Of a DNA stretch of 64,000 nucleotides, positions 33,188-41,627 are shown piece after piece. Numbering within the stretch: position 1 is the first letter of the stretch; each line of letters opens with the position of its first letter. Source of the DNA: JACADW01 sp963747985 (GTDB lineage: Bacteria; Acidobacteriota; UBA6911); assembly GCA_963747985.1 (NCBI GenBank), contig CAVVHG010000007.1, positions 494,214 to 558,213 of the forward strand, given 5' to 3'. Below the pieces are notes generated by a model. That model did not search any database. It was given only the letters and a program-made list of their open reading frames with translations, and was not told where the DNA came from. A program made the position numbers and the translations under genes.

Positions 33188-34525
33188 ATGCTGGACAACC
33201 TGTCGAACAGGCTTCAAAAGATCATCAGGGACCTGCGCGGATACGGGCGCGTCTCCGAGCGGCACCTGGGGGAGACGATGCGGGAGATCCGCAACGCGCT
33301 CCTGGATGCCGATGTTCACTACAAGATCGCGAAGGAGTTCGCGGATCGCGTGCGATCCCGCGCCCTCGGCCAGGAGGTCATGGAATCACTGACTCCTGTG
33401 CAGCACGTAGTCAAGGTTGTCCGCGACGAGCTGGTCGAACTGCTGGGCGGCGCTGAGACCCCATCGCTCCGGTTTTCCAAGACCCCGCCTACCACGGTGC
33501 TCATAGTCGGACTCCAGGGTTCAGGCAAGACCACCACGGCCGCGAAACTGGGTCTGTGGCTGTCCCGGGCCAACCATACCCCGCTCCTGATGTCGGTGGA
33601 TGTCTATCGCCCGGCCGCTGTCGAGCAACTGCGGGTGCTGTGTGCCGAAAACGGCCTCGGCTACTTTGATGCTGAGGGAAATGTCGAGCCCGTCGGGCGC
33701 GCGGAACTCGCGACCCGGTACGCCCGCAACAGCGGATACGACGTTGTCCTTATAGATACCGCCGGACGGCTGCATATCGATGAAGAAATGATGGTCGAGC
33801 TGGAGCGCATACGCGACTCAGCCGCGCCGACCGAAATCCTGCTTGTATCCGACGCCATGACCGGGCAGGACGCCGTCCGCAGCGCCAAGGAATTCCATGA
33901 GCGCCTTGGGCTCACAGGTGTCATTCTGACCAAGATGGACGGCGATGCTCGCGGGGGCGCGGCGCTCTCGGTCAAGAGCGTTACCGGCCAGCCGATCAAG
34001 TTCGTCGGTACCGGTGAGAAGGTGGACGCGCTGGAGCAGTTTTTCCCCGACCGCCTTGCCGGACGAATCCTTGGCATGGGAGACGTGCTCTCCCTGATTG
34101 AAAAGGCCGAAAAGGCCGTCGACGAGCAGCAGGCCATCGAGATGGCCGAAAAGCTGCGCAAAGACGAGTTCACACTGGAGGATTTTCGAGATCAGCTCCG
34201 GCAGGTGCGGAAGCTCGGGCCGCTAGAGCAGATTCTTGGAATGCTCCCGAACATGGGGGCGATGCGCGGGTTGAGCTCCCTGAGAGTCGACGAGAAGGAA
34301 CTGATTCACATCGAGGCCGTCATCGATTCGATGACGCCGCAGGAGAGGCATAATCACCAGATTCTCAACGGGAGCAGAAGGAAGCGGATCGCGCGCGGCA
34401 GCGGACGGCCGGTGCAGGAGATCAACCGCCTCTTGAAGCAGTATCTTGAAACGCGGAAAATGATGAAGAGCCTGAGTCGAGGTGTCATGCCGCGATTGAT
34501 GAAAGGGATGAAGTTTACGGGCTAG
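33188..34525 (+). CDS. ffh: Signal recognition particle protein Ffh
   Basis: The protein subunit of SRP, which binds signal sequences at the ribosome and docks with FtsY. The 445 residues cover the N domain, the GTPase with GLQGSGKTTTAAKL, DTAGRLHID and TKMDGDARGGAAL, and the Met-rich M domain (about 310-445, LEQILGMLPNMGAM and MMKSLSRGVMPRLMKGMK) that binds RNA and signal peptides. It leads an operon with rpsP, khpA, rimM, trmD and rplS, a widely conserved order. Confidence 0.97.
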   Translation: MLDNLSNRLQKIIRDLRGYGRVSERHLGETMREIRNALLDADVHYKIAKEFADRVRSRALGQEVMESLTPVQHVVKVVRDELVELLGGAETPSLRFSKTPPTTVLIVGLQGSGKTTTAAKLGLWLSRANHTPLLMSVDVYRPAAVEQLRVLCAENGLGYFDAEGNVEPVGRAELATRYARNSGYDVVLIDTAGRLHIDEEMMVELERIRDSAAPTEILLVSDAMTGQDAVRSAKEFHERLGLTGVILTKMDGDARGGAALSVKSVTGQPIKFVGTGEKVDALEQFFPDRLAGRILGMGDVLSLIEKAEKAVDEQQAIEMAEKLRKDEFTLEDFRDQLRQVRKLGPLEQILGMLPNMGAMRGLSSLRVDEKELIHIEAVIDSMTPQERHNHQILNGSRRKRIARGSGRPVQEINRLLKQYLETRKMMKSLSRGVMPRLMKGMKFTG

Positions 34526-34607
34526 CTCCGCCAGGTCGGAGTTGCATGACGACGAGTTACGTGCCACAATTGCTTCAACTTAACGCCTTTTGCCATTAGG
34601 AGGAGTT

Positions 34608-34856
34608 TTGCTGAGAATTCGACTTACGAGGATGGGTGCCAAGAAGAAACCATTCTATCGCGTAGTGGTGACGGAGCGGCGGCAAGCTCGTGACGGACGT
34701 TTCGTAGAGATCGTCGGACATTACAACCCGGGCACAAACCCGCCCGTGGTTGAGATGGACCTCGAGAGGGTTCGCTATTGGATGGCGAAGGGCGCGCAGC
34801 CTTCTGAGACAGTCAGCTCCCTTGTCAAGCGGGCTGCGACACCCCCCGCCAGCTGA
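34608..34856 (+). CDS. rpsP: 30S ribosomal protein S16
   Basis: S16, an early 30S assembly protein of 82 residues. The protein starts with TTG, which gives the family N-terminus MLRIRLTRMGAKKKPFYRVV exactly. AGGAGGAG stands just 3-4 nt before it, closer than usual, which may tune expression. HYNPGTNPP is the other conserved stretch. Confidence 0.96.
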   Translation: MLRIRLTRMGAKKKPFYRVVVTERRQARDGRFVEIVGHYNPGTNPPVVEMDLERVRYWMAKGAQPSETVSSLVKRAATPPAS

Positions 34857-34941
34857 GACGCCAGGTTTCCTGCCCTCGTTCCGAGGCCCCGAGGCTCCCG
34901 AGTGCTCCAATTCGCAGCTGCGATACGGAGGAGAGGTGGTC

Positions 34942-35172
34942 ATGAAAGAGCTGGTTGAGATGATTGCGAAAGCTCTGGTTGACAATCCTGAGCAAGTGAC
35001 GGTTACGGAGGTTGAGGGCGAGCAGACCACGGTTCTGGAACTCCGGGTGGCGCCATCGGACCTTGGCAAAGTCATCGGAAAACAGGGCAGGACAGCCCGC
35101 TGCATCCGCACGCTCCTCGGAGCGGCCGGTATGAAGCTCCGCAAGCGCTTCGTCCTGGAAATACTGGAATAG
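34942..35172 (+). CDS. khpA: KH domain RNA-binding protein KhpA
   Basis: A 76-residue single KH-domain protein (VIGKQGRTARCIRTLLG holds the GxxG loop, here GKQG) that in other bacteria pairs with KhpB and binds many RNAs, affecting cell length and sRNA use. Position between rpsP and rimM is the usual one. ATG at 34942 follows GGAGGAGAGG. Its stop TAG shares its last base with the GTG start of rimM. Confidence 0.95.
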   Translation: MKELVEMIAKALVDNPEQVTVTEVEGEQTTVLELRVAPSDLGKVIGKQGRTARCIRTLLGAAGMKLRKRFVLEILE

Positions 35173-35705
35173 TGGGGCCAGATACCGATTCCCCGGCTCT
35201 AGCAATCGCCCGCATCGTCAGAACTCGAGGCAACCGCGGCGAAGTTCTGGCTGATATCCTGACGGATTTCCCTGAGCGCTTCCAGCGGCTGAAAACCGTG
35301 TGGCTGGAATTCCCGGATCAACACCGCGAATCGGCCGTGGTTGAAGCGGCGTGGCCGCACAAGGGGCGGCAGGTGCTGAAGTTCGCAGGGATAGATTCAA
35401 TCTCGGATGCGGAGCGCCTCAGGGCGGCCTGGGTGCTTGTCGATCGCAAGGACGCGGTGCCGCTTGAGCAGGGCGAGTACTATGACCATGACCTGATCGG
35501 TTGTCGGGTCGTGGACGCCGCGGGTGCAGTGCTTGGCACCGTGCGGGAGATCCTGAAGACCGCGGGGAACGCGGTGCTTGTGGTGGACGGCCCCGATGGG
35601 GAGGTCCTGATCCCGGCGGTTGGCGACTTTTGCCGACACATTTCAATACCTGAAAAACTGATCGTCGTCGATCTTCCGGAAGGTTTGTTGGACCTGAACA
35701 GATGA
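35172..35705 (+). CDS. rimM: Ribosome maturation factor RimM
   Basis: Helps build the 30S head through S19 and 16S rRNA. At 177 residues it has the RimM barrel (IARIVRTRGNRGEVLADILT) and the PRC domain with YYDHDLIGCRVVDAAGAVLG. Start GTG overlaps the khpA stop by one base, and the end overlaps trmD by 4 nt, so the three are translated in a coupled way. Confidence 0.94.
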   Translation: MGPDTDSPALAIARIVRTRGNRGEVLADILTDFPERFQRLKTVWLEFPDQHRESAVVEAAWPHKGRQVLKFAGIDSISDAERLRAAWVLVDRKDAVPLEQGEYYDHDLIGCRVVDAAGAVLGTVREILKTAGNAVLVVDGPDGEVLIPAVGDFCRHISIPEKLIVVDLPEGLLDLNR

Positions 35706-36403
35706 GGTTTGATATCATCACAATTTTTCCCGAGATCTTCCAGGGGGCACTGGACTCCGGGATCCTCCGGCGAGCCACGCAGGCAGGGCTCGCAGAGATA
35801 AGAGTCGTCAATCTCCGGGACTTTGCGACGGACAGGCACCGGAGTGTGGACGACCGGCCGTATGGCGGCGGCGAGGGAATGGTATTCATGCCGGGCCCCC
35901 TGTTCGCTGCGGTGGAACACTGCCGCGGAACGGCCAGGACTCCGGAGAGCCGCGTCGTTATGATGACCCCTCAGGGGAAGACGTGGTCACAGCACCTCGC
36001 AGAGTCGTTTTCGAGGTTGCCGCATGTGGTGCTCATATGCGGCCGCTACGAAGGCGTCGACCAACGTGTTATTGATGGTCTGGTGGAGGAAGAGATATCC
36101 ATCGGTGACTATGTTCTTACCGGTGGTGAGATACCGGCGCTTGCGGTCCTGGATTCGGTCGTCAGGCTGCTGCCGGGTGCACTGGGCAATTCGGATTCGG
36201 CGGTGAACGAGAGTTTCTCTTCTGGAGCGCTCGATTACCCGCAGTACACCAGGCCGGCGGAGTTTCGTGGGATGGCCGTGCCCGAGGTCCTGCTTTCGGG
36301 TGACCATGCCAGGATCCGTGAGTGGCGGCGCCGACAGGCAGAGGCGAAAACCGGCAGCAGACGTCCCGACCTCGCTGCCGGAGCACGGGCTGGCGATGCT
36401 TGA
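35702..36403 (+). CDS. trmD: tRNA (guanine37-N1)-methyltransferase
   Basis: Methylates G37 next to the anticodon, which prevents +1 frameshifts. The 233-residue SPOUT protein shows DDRPYGGGEGMV, ICGRYEGVDQRV and SIGDYVLTGGEIPA, which form the knotted SAM site. C-terminal domain is present but ends in an Ala/Gly-rich tail. Overlaps rimM by 4 nt (ATGA). Confidence 0.97.
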   Translation: MRFDIITIFPEIFQGALDSGILRRATQAGLAEIRVVNLRDFATDRHRSVDDRPYGGGEGMVFMPGPLFAAVEHCRGTARTPESRVVMMTPQGKTWSQHLAESFSRLPHVVLICGRYEGVDQRVIDGLVEEEISIGDYVLTGGEIPALAVLDSVVRLLPGALGNSDSAVNESFSSGALDYPQYTRPAEFRGMAVPEVLLSGDHARIREWRRRQAEAKTGSRRPDLAAGARAGDA

Positions 36404-36437
36404 AAATCGCCTGAATCATGAGTTTAGTCTTCGCGCA

Positions 36438-36456
36438 GGCCCCCAGGGCGGGGGCC
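36438..36456 (+). promoter_or_regulatory. GC stem-loop in the rplS leader
   Basis: GGCCCCC and GGGGGCC form a 7-bp stem with a 5-nt loop, ending 25 nt before the rplS ATG and followed by GGAAGAATTTTG. It could end part of the trmD transcripts or act as an L19 leader; its role is not known. Confidence 0.45.
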
Positions 36457-36481
36457 GGAAGAATTTTGTCAGGAGTCTGTC

Positions 36482-36862
36482 ATGAATTTGATCCAGTCGG
36501 TCGATAATTCTCAAATGCGGGCCAACTTTCCCAGCCTACGTGCGGGGGATACGGTTCGTGTTCATGTGAAGATAAAGGAAGGAGACAAGTACCGTATCCA
36601 GGTATTCGAAGGCGTTGTGGTGGCCCGGAAGAGGGCCGGCATCTCGTCCACTTTCACGGTGCGAAAAGTATCCTTCGGATACGGTATCGAACGAATTTTC
36701 CCGCTTCATTCGCCAATCATCGACAAGCTCGAGGTGGTCAAGAGCGGGAAGGTGAGACGTGCCAGGCTCTACTACCTGCGGGGGCGCCGTGGCAAGGCGG
36801 CGCGCCTGAAGGAAGTCGGCCGGGTGGATCGCGCGAACGAGAGCGCGCCGAGCCAGGAATGA
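36482..36862 (+). CDS. rplS: 50S ribosomal protein L19
   Basis: L19 lies at the subunit interface. The 126 residues contain the family core PSLRAGDTVRVHVKIKEGDK, FEGVVVARKRAGISSTFTVR and YGIERIFPLHSPIID, then a slightly longer charged tail. AGGAG lies about 7 nt before the ATG. Last translation gene of the ffh operon. Confidence 0.97.
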   Translation: MNLIQSVDNSQMRANFPSLRAGDTVRVHVKIKEGDKYRIQVFEGVVVARKRAGISSTFTVRKVSFGYGIERIFPLHSPIIDKLEVVKSGKVRRARLYYLRGRRGKAARLKEVGRVDRANESAPSQE

Positions 36863-36971
36863 CCGTTGCCGCCGGATCTGGCCGGCAATCGTCAGTGCCA
36901 TGCGCGACACCCCCGGGCCGCACTTTCCGATGGAGTGAGAGAGTTCGGGGTTCCAGGCGTAAGAGGGTGTC

Positions 36972-39632
36972 ATGGCGACTGACAGCAAGGCTAGATTCCT
37001 TCGCGACGCGGAAAGATGCGTTCTGCAAGGCAAAATCCGGCAGGCCATCAACGAGTACCTGAAGATCATCCGGGATGATCCGAACGACGTACTCACAATG
37101 AACACAATCGGTGACCTCTACCTGCGAGAAGGCAGGATCCCCGAGGCCACGAAGTACTTCTCCCAGGTTGCCGAAAATTACGCGCGCAACAACTTTCTGC
37201 TCAAAGCAATTGCCGTTTACAAGAAGATCCTCAACTCGGACCCGGGCAACCTGGACATAAACCGGGTTGTCGCGGAGCTTTACGTCCGACAGGGTGTGAT
37301 CGTCGAAGCCAGGCACCAGTACCTGCGAATAGCCGACATCTGCGCGCGCCAGGGAAACAGCGCGGAGTCCGTCGCTGCCTTTGAAAAAGTCGCGGAATTG
37401 GATCCCGCGAATGCATCGGTCAGGCTGAAGTTGGCCGAGATCTACCTCGCGGAAGGGGCGAAAGAAAAGGCACAGGCCAGTTTCGCAGGCGCCGCGAAAG
37501 CTCAGTCAAAGGTCGGCGACCACGCGGCCGCCGCGCAATCATTCCGCCGCGCCTTGGACCTTGCACCGACGGATCCCGATGTCATGAAGGGTTACGTGGA
37601 GACGGCGGTTCAGCTCGGGAACGTGAACCTGGCGATTGAGCAGCTCGGCCGGGCTCTGCAGGTAGCACCTGATGACGTGCCGCTGCGCCAGCTGCTGGGT
37701 AAAACCTTCCTCGCTTCGGGTGACCCGCGCAGTGCCGCAGAGGCATTCACGGCCGTCCTGGCCCGGGACGAATCCCAATTCCAGGACTTTCTGTCTCTGG
37801 GAAAGGCTTTTCTTGCCTCTGGAGACGTGGACGCATCCGCGCGCAGCCTGGATCCTGTCATATCGACGTTGATCAGCCGGCGCTCGACCGACCAGGCGGT
37901 CGAAGTCTACAACCTGATTCTGGAGGGGCACCCCGACCACGAGCCCACGCTGACCCGCCTGGCCGACGTACACTCAGCTACCAACAACCACTTCCGCTAC
38001 ACAGAAGTCCTGGACCGCCTGATCGACATCGAGCTGCGGAGAGGAAACCCTACCGGCGCTATCGGCTTTCTCGAAAAGGTCCTTCAGCTCAACCCGCGCT
38101 CCGAGAAGCACCTCAAGCTGCACCAGGAAGCGTTCGCGCAGGCGTATCCGGAGACCCCTTACGAACCGCCCAGCTTCACAGTCGAGACTCCCGCTGATCC
38201 GACTACTGCGTTTGCCATGAGTGTCAGCCCGGAGACTCCCGCGGCTGAGGAAGAACAGGCGGACGCCCGTTTTGTCGAAATCGACCTGCTTCTGAACTAC
38301 GGCATGAAGGCCAGGGCCCTCGAGCGCCTGCAGGCGCTGGAAGACCAGGATCCCGGAAGCAAGGAAGTCCGGCTGCGGTTGCTTTCGCTTTACAGGGAGG
38401 CGCGACGGAACCGGGATGCTGCTGAGCAGTGCGTGCTGCTCGCTGCCATACACCGGAGGGCCAAGGACGAAGACTCGTCCCAGGAATACATAGCCGAGGC
38501 TCGCAAGCTGGCGCCCGACTGGGTTGTGCCGGGTTTCGATATAACGGACTTCGCCCGCTCACGTCGTGTGCCGCTGGACAGGCGGAAGCCCCAGGAGGCT
38601 GCGACCACCCTTGCTTCCGAGGATGACTCCCTCGAGATCGACCTTTCCGAAGATATCTCCGAAGTCTTTTTCAAGGACTCGGCCGGCCACCCTCAGACCA
38701 CCGGTCCGGCTGCGCCCGCTGCCCCGGTCGGAATCGCCGAAGAGTACTCACCTGCCGCTGCGCCGCGCGCGCCGGCAGCCGAATCGCTGAGTGACAAGCT
38801 GCAGGAGGTCGACTTCTACCTGCGCCTCGGATTCCATGATGAGGCGCGGGCCAAGCTGGATGAAATCGCGGCAACCAGCCCCGGCCATCCCGAACTTGAA
38901 TCGCGCTACAGCCAGCTCTCCGAGGTGAGCACGCAACCGGCCCAGCCTGATACCATCGTGACCCCCGAAACGCCTGTTCCGGCCACGGCTCCTGGAGGGG
39001 ATGCCGACGGGAGCGCGGCAGACCTCGATGCTGTCGTCAACCGCTTCGTGGAGGAGTACTTCCTGACACCACCTCCGGCGCAGCAGGCGGAACAGACTCC
39101 GTCGCCCGCGCCACCCGCAGCCGCACCGGCGAAGGCTGTGCATGAAGAGGACCGGAAGGGGCGCGTCAACGAGATGTTCGCGGATGTGATCGAAGAAATG
39201 AACACCCTCGAAGACGATGAGGCGACGAAAGAGACCTTCGACATTCATTTCGGTCTCGGGGTGGCGTACAAGGAAATGAACCTTGTGGACGAGGCGATCA
39301 AGGAATTCGAAACCGCCGCCAAGTCCCTGGATCCCGCGAGGCATGCGCGCCAAATCGTGCAGTGTTCCGGAATGCTCAGCAGCTGCTTCCTCGAAAAAGG
39401 GATGGCGCGCTCCGCTCTGCGGTGGTGCCAGACGGGCCTTGGCCTCTCCGACATTTCTCCCCACGAGAAGATGGCTCTTAGGTATGATATGGGAGTTGCT
39501 CATTCGCTGGCCGGAGAACCGGAGAAGGCTCTCGGGTGCTTCGGGGAATTGTTTGATATTGATCCCACATACAGAGATGTCGCGCAGAAGATCGACAGCT
39601 TGAAGAGCACCTCCCAGAGCCATGGCCCATAG
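36972..39632 (+). CDS. Large TPR-repeat protein
   Basis: An 886-residue soluble protein with no signal peptide. Residues 1-380 are a run of tetratricopeptide repeats (ARFLRDAERCVLQGKIRQAI; LNSDPGNLDINRVVAELYVR; AAQSFRRALDLAPTDPDVM). Two Pro/Ala/Glu-rich linkers (about 395-420 and 575-620) separate them from shorter TPR-like blocks, and the last 150 residues again form TPRs (FGLGVAYKEMNLVDEAIKEF). TPR arrays hold protein complexes; the partner is unknown. It follows rplS by 109 nt and overlaps the next small membrane gene by 11 nt, which suggests a linked role. Confidence 0.85.
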   Translation: MATDSKARFLRDAERCVLQGKIRQAINEYLKIIRDDPNDVLTMNTIGDLYLREGRIPEATKYFSQVAENYARNNFLLKAIAVYKKILNSDPGNLDINRVVAELYVRQGVIVEARHQYLRIADICARQGNSAESVAAFEKVAELDPANASVRLKLAEIYLAEGAKEKAQASFAGAAKAQSKVGDHAAAAQSFRRALDLAPTDPDVMKGYVETAVQLGNVNLAIEQLGRALQVAPDDVPLRQLLGKTFLASGDPRSAAEAFTAVLARDESQFQDFLSLGKAFLASGDVDASARSLDPVISTLISRRSTDQAVEVYNLILEGHPDHEPTLTRLADVHSATNNHFRYTEVLDRLIDIELRRGNPTGAIGFLEKVLQLNPRSEKHLKLHQEAFAQAYPETPYEPPSFTVETPADPTTAFAMSVSPETPAAEEEQADARFVEIDLLLNYGMKARALERLQALEDQDPGSKEVRLRLLSLYREARRNRDAAEQCVLLAAIHRRAKDEDSSQEYIAEARKLAPDWVVPGFDITDFARSRRVPLDRRKPQEAATTLASEDDSLEIDLSEDISEVFFKDSAGHPQTTGPAAPAAPVGIAEEYSPAAAPRAPAAESLSDKLQEVDFYLRLGFHDEARAKLDEIAATSPGHPELESRYSQLSEVSTQPAQPDTIVTPETPVPATAPGGDADGSAADLDAVVNRFVEEYFLTPPPAQQAEQTPSPAPPAAAPAKAVHEEDRKGRVNEMFADVIEEMNTLEDDEATKETFDIHFGLGVAYKEMNLVDEAIKEFETAAKSLDPARHARQIVQCSGMLSSCFLEKGMARSALRWCQTGLGLSDISPHEKMALRYDMGVAHSLAGEPEKALGCFGELFDIDPTYRDVAQKIDSLKSTSQSHGP

Positions 39633-39939
39633 TATCCCCCCCCATCCACAGGACTTCGCGCTGGCAGCCAGGGCGAAGCCGCGCTTCGGGTCCGGGTGGT
39701 TTTGGCAGGTCGTCTACATTCTCTACTGCCTCGAAGTCGGAATCTTCCTCCTGTTCCTTCCATGGATGAACCTCTGGGATAGCAACTACATCGTCTACCT
39801 CTACCCAAGGCTGCGACCTATCGTTGCCAATCCGTACCTCAAGGGCGGGGTCGTCGGGCTTGGGATTGTCAATATACTCATTGGAATTCAGGGAATTGCA
39901 CAGTTCAGGAAAGGTTCGGACGACCGCGTTTCCCGTTAG
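39622..39939 (+). CDS. Small membrane protein, function unknown
   Basis: A 105-residue protein with two hydrophobic helices (FWQVVYILYCLEVGIFLLFL and YLKGGVVGLGIVNILIGIQG) joined by a loop. Its ATG is inside the last codons of the TPR gene and its end overlaps the probable thiE start, so the three genes are tightly coupled. I recognise no family. It could anchor the TPR protein at the membrane (inference from coupling). Confidence 0.7.
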   Translation: MAHSIPPHPQDFALAARAKPRFGSGWFWQVVYILYCLEVGIFLLFLPWMNLWDSNYIVYLYPRLRPIVANPYLKGGVVGLGIVNILIGIQGIAQFRKGSDDRVSR

Positions 39940-40549
39940 GCGGCCGCTCTATTACTGCGTTACCGACCGGCGTCGGCTTCTCCCGCAGGACTTTCGGCCG
40001 CGGGTCCGCCGCCTGATCCGCTGGGGCATCGATTTTATCCAGATACGGGAGAAGGATCTGGGCGATCGCGAACTGTTCCTGCTTGTCAGGAACGTTGTCG
40101 CTGATGCGCGGTCGAGCGCCTGCCGCATCCTCGTGAACGGAAGAGCCGACGTGGCGCTTGCGGCCGGGGCGCATGGGATACACCTGCCCTCGTGCGGCCT
40201 GCACGCCGGTGACCTCAGGCCCTGGCTGCCTCATGGGTTCCTGGTCGGTGTTTCCGTGCATTCAGAGGATGAAGCGCTCCGCGCCTGGACATCCGGAGCG
40301 GACTACGTGCTTGCCGGCCCGGTGTATGCCACCCCCTCAAAGGCAGGAATGGGTCCTCCTCTGGGCCTCGCTCGCTTCCGGGAAATCTGCTGCTCGATTC
40401 CAGTGCCCGTGCTCGGCCTTGGTGGAATTGGGGCCGGGACCGTAAATGCGGTGCTCGATGCAGGAGCGGCAGGCGTAGCCGCGATTCGACTTTTTCAGGA
40501 GAGTTCCGAAATCGATTTTCGGGGGCAGCGAAAATTCAAGACCCCATGA
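39896..40549 (+). CDS. thiE: Thiamine phosphate synthase family protein
   Basis: Joins the hydroxymethylpyrimidine and thiazole parts of thiamine. Family features of the TIM barrel are IDFIQIREKDLGDRELF, CRILVNGRADVALAAGAHGI, VSVHSEDEA, DYVLAGPVYATPSK and VLGLGGIGAG. The gene has no ATG near its start; TTG at 39896 follows CAGGGA and gives 217 residues, close to the usual 211, but TTG at 39824 is also open. TenI-like aminotransfer-less relatives in the family are an alternative. It overlaps the preceding membrane gene. Confidence 0.85.
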   Translation: MHSSGKVRTTAFPVRRPLYYCVTDRRRLLPQDFRPRVRRLIRWGIDFIQIREKDLGDRELFLLVRNVVADARSSACRILVNGRADVALAAGAHGIHLPSCGLHAGDLRPWLPHGFLVGVSVHSEDEALRAWTSGADYVLAGPVYATPSKAGMGPPLGLARFREICCSIPVPVLGLGGIGAGTVNAVLDAGAAGVAAIRLFQESSEIDFRGQRKFKTP

Positions 40550-40571
40550 TCGGGCGGGCTATGGTCGCCTG

Positions 40572-41129
40572 CTAGGGCTTTTTCTTTGATTTCTCCTTCG
40601 CCTCGGGAGGCTGGCCGGCGAGGCCGAGCTCCGCTCCATCGTTCGCACCACGCGCGATATCCAGTGCCTGGTTCGTCAGGTTCCAGACATCCTCGAGCTT
40701 CTTGTCCTCGGCGATCGTCTTGATGATCTCCAAATCTTTCAAGGCCCGATCGGTGCCATCCTTCAGACTCTTCAACGCTTTGACTATCTTCGCCCTGTCG
40801 CTGCCGGGTTTCTGGAACGCGTCATCGACGGAGATCATGACGCTGCGAACTATCTGATAGTAACCCTCCAGCATGTCCTCGACGCTGAAGAACTCCATCG
40901 GATCCCCCGGCGCGGATTCCTTGCCATTCAGTCGCTCCTCGGCAACCTTGAGGCGCAACGCCGCGGCCTGCATGTAGAGTTTCGTCCTCAGGTCGATTTC
41001 CTGCGCGTCCTGGATCTTCGTGATCTCGTCTTCGGTGAGATACTCCTTGGATCCAGGTTTCTGCAGCGCGCTCGCAGGCAGATCCCCGAGAAGCAACTGA
41101 AGAAGCAGAAACAGCCGTGCCGCTTTCAT
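40572..41129 (-). CDS. Exported helical protein, second of an argS-linked pair
   Basis: 185 residues with an N-terminal signal peptide (MKAARLFLLLQLLLGDLPAS ALQ-type cleavage). The mature part is predicted almost all alpha-helical and highly charged (IDLRTKLYMQAAALRLKVAE; KALKSLKDGTDRALKDLEII) with a Lys-rich end. It shares a pattern with the preceding gene's product (I..R...Y and KALK...LN.A.+I), so the two look like diverged copies. Third gene after argS; 22 nt from its neighbour. No known family. Confidence 0.65.
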   Translation of the reverse strand: MKAARLFLLLQLLLGDLPASALQKPGSKEYLTEDEITKIQDAQEIDLRTKLYMQAAALRLKVAEERLNGKESAPGDPMEFFSVEDMLEGYYQIVRSVMISVDDAFQKPGSDRAKIVKALKSLKDGTDRALKDLEIIKTIAEDKKLEDVWNLTNQALDIARGANDGAELGLAGQPPEAKEKSKKKP

Positions 41130-41151
41130 TTTCGTATCCCGAACCGGCAAA

Positions 41152-41622
41152 TCAGCCGGGAAAGAGAATCGCCACGAGTTTCTTCTGAATCTCACCCGCA
41201 TGATTCAGCCATGCCTCAAATTGCTCGAACTGCTCGTACGAGCCACCCTTGGTCTTGAGATCGCCCAGCATGCCGATGGCCTTTCGCAGGTGGATCTCAT
41301 AGTTCTTCAGAGCCTTGGACTTGGATTTCGCTCCGGCATTCGACTGGATGTCCGCGAGCGAATAATCGAGGACTTCGCCCCAGGACCTCAATATCAGGGT
41401 GATTGCCTCGACGTCTTGCTCTGCCACCGCCTTCTCGATTGATCGACGACGGTCGTCCAGCAAGTCGGTGTAGATGTTGATCCGCTTCTCGATGCTCGGT
41501 GCCGCGGCAAGCCTGGATCTCTCGAACGAAGAGAAGCCGCCGGGCAGGGGGCCGGCGGGCAGACCGCCGGTTTGCAGAAGAACGGCCAGGAATGATGCGG
41601 CGACTGCAACAAGCGTTGCCAT
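41152..41622 (-). CDS. Exported helical protein, first of an argS-linked pair
   Basis: 156 residues: signal peptide (MATLVAVAASFLAVLLQTGG) and a mature helical domain (SIEKRINIYTDLLDDRRRSI; KALKNYEIHLRKAIGMLGDL; FEAWLNHAGEIQKKLVAILF). The start lies 5 nt after the argS stop, so it is translationally coupled to argS. Similar spacing of helices and residues links it with the next gene's product. I recognise no family and propose no function beyond periplasm or surface location. Confidence 0.65.
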   Translation of the reverse strand: MATLVAVAASFLAVLLQTGGLPAGPLPGGFSSFERSRLAAAPSIEKRINIYTDLLDDRRRSIEKAVAEQDVEAITLILRSWGEVLDYSLADIQSNAGAKSKSKALKNYEIHLRKAIGMLGDLKTKGGSYEQFEQFEAWLNHAGEIQKKLVAILFPG

Positions 41623-41627
41623 GGCGG

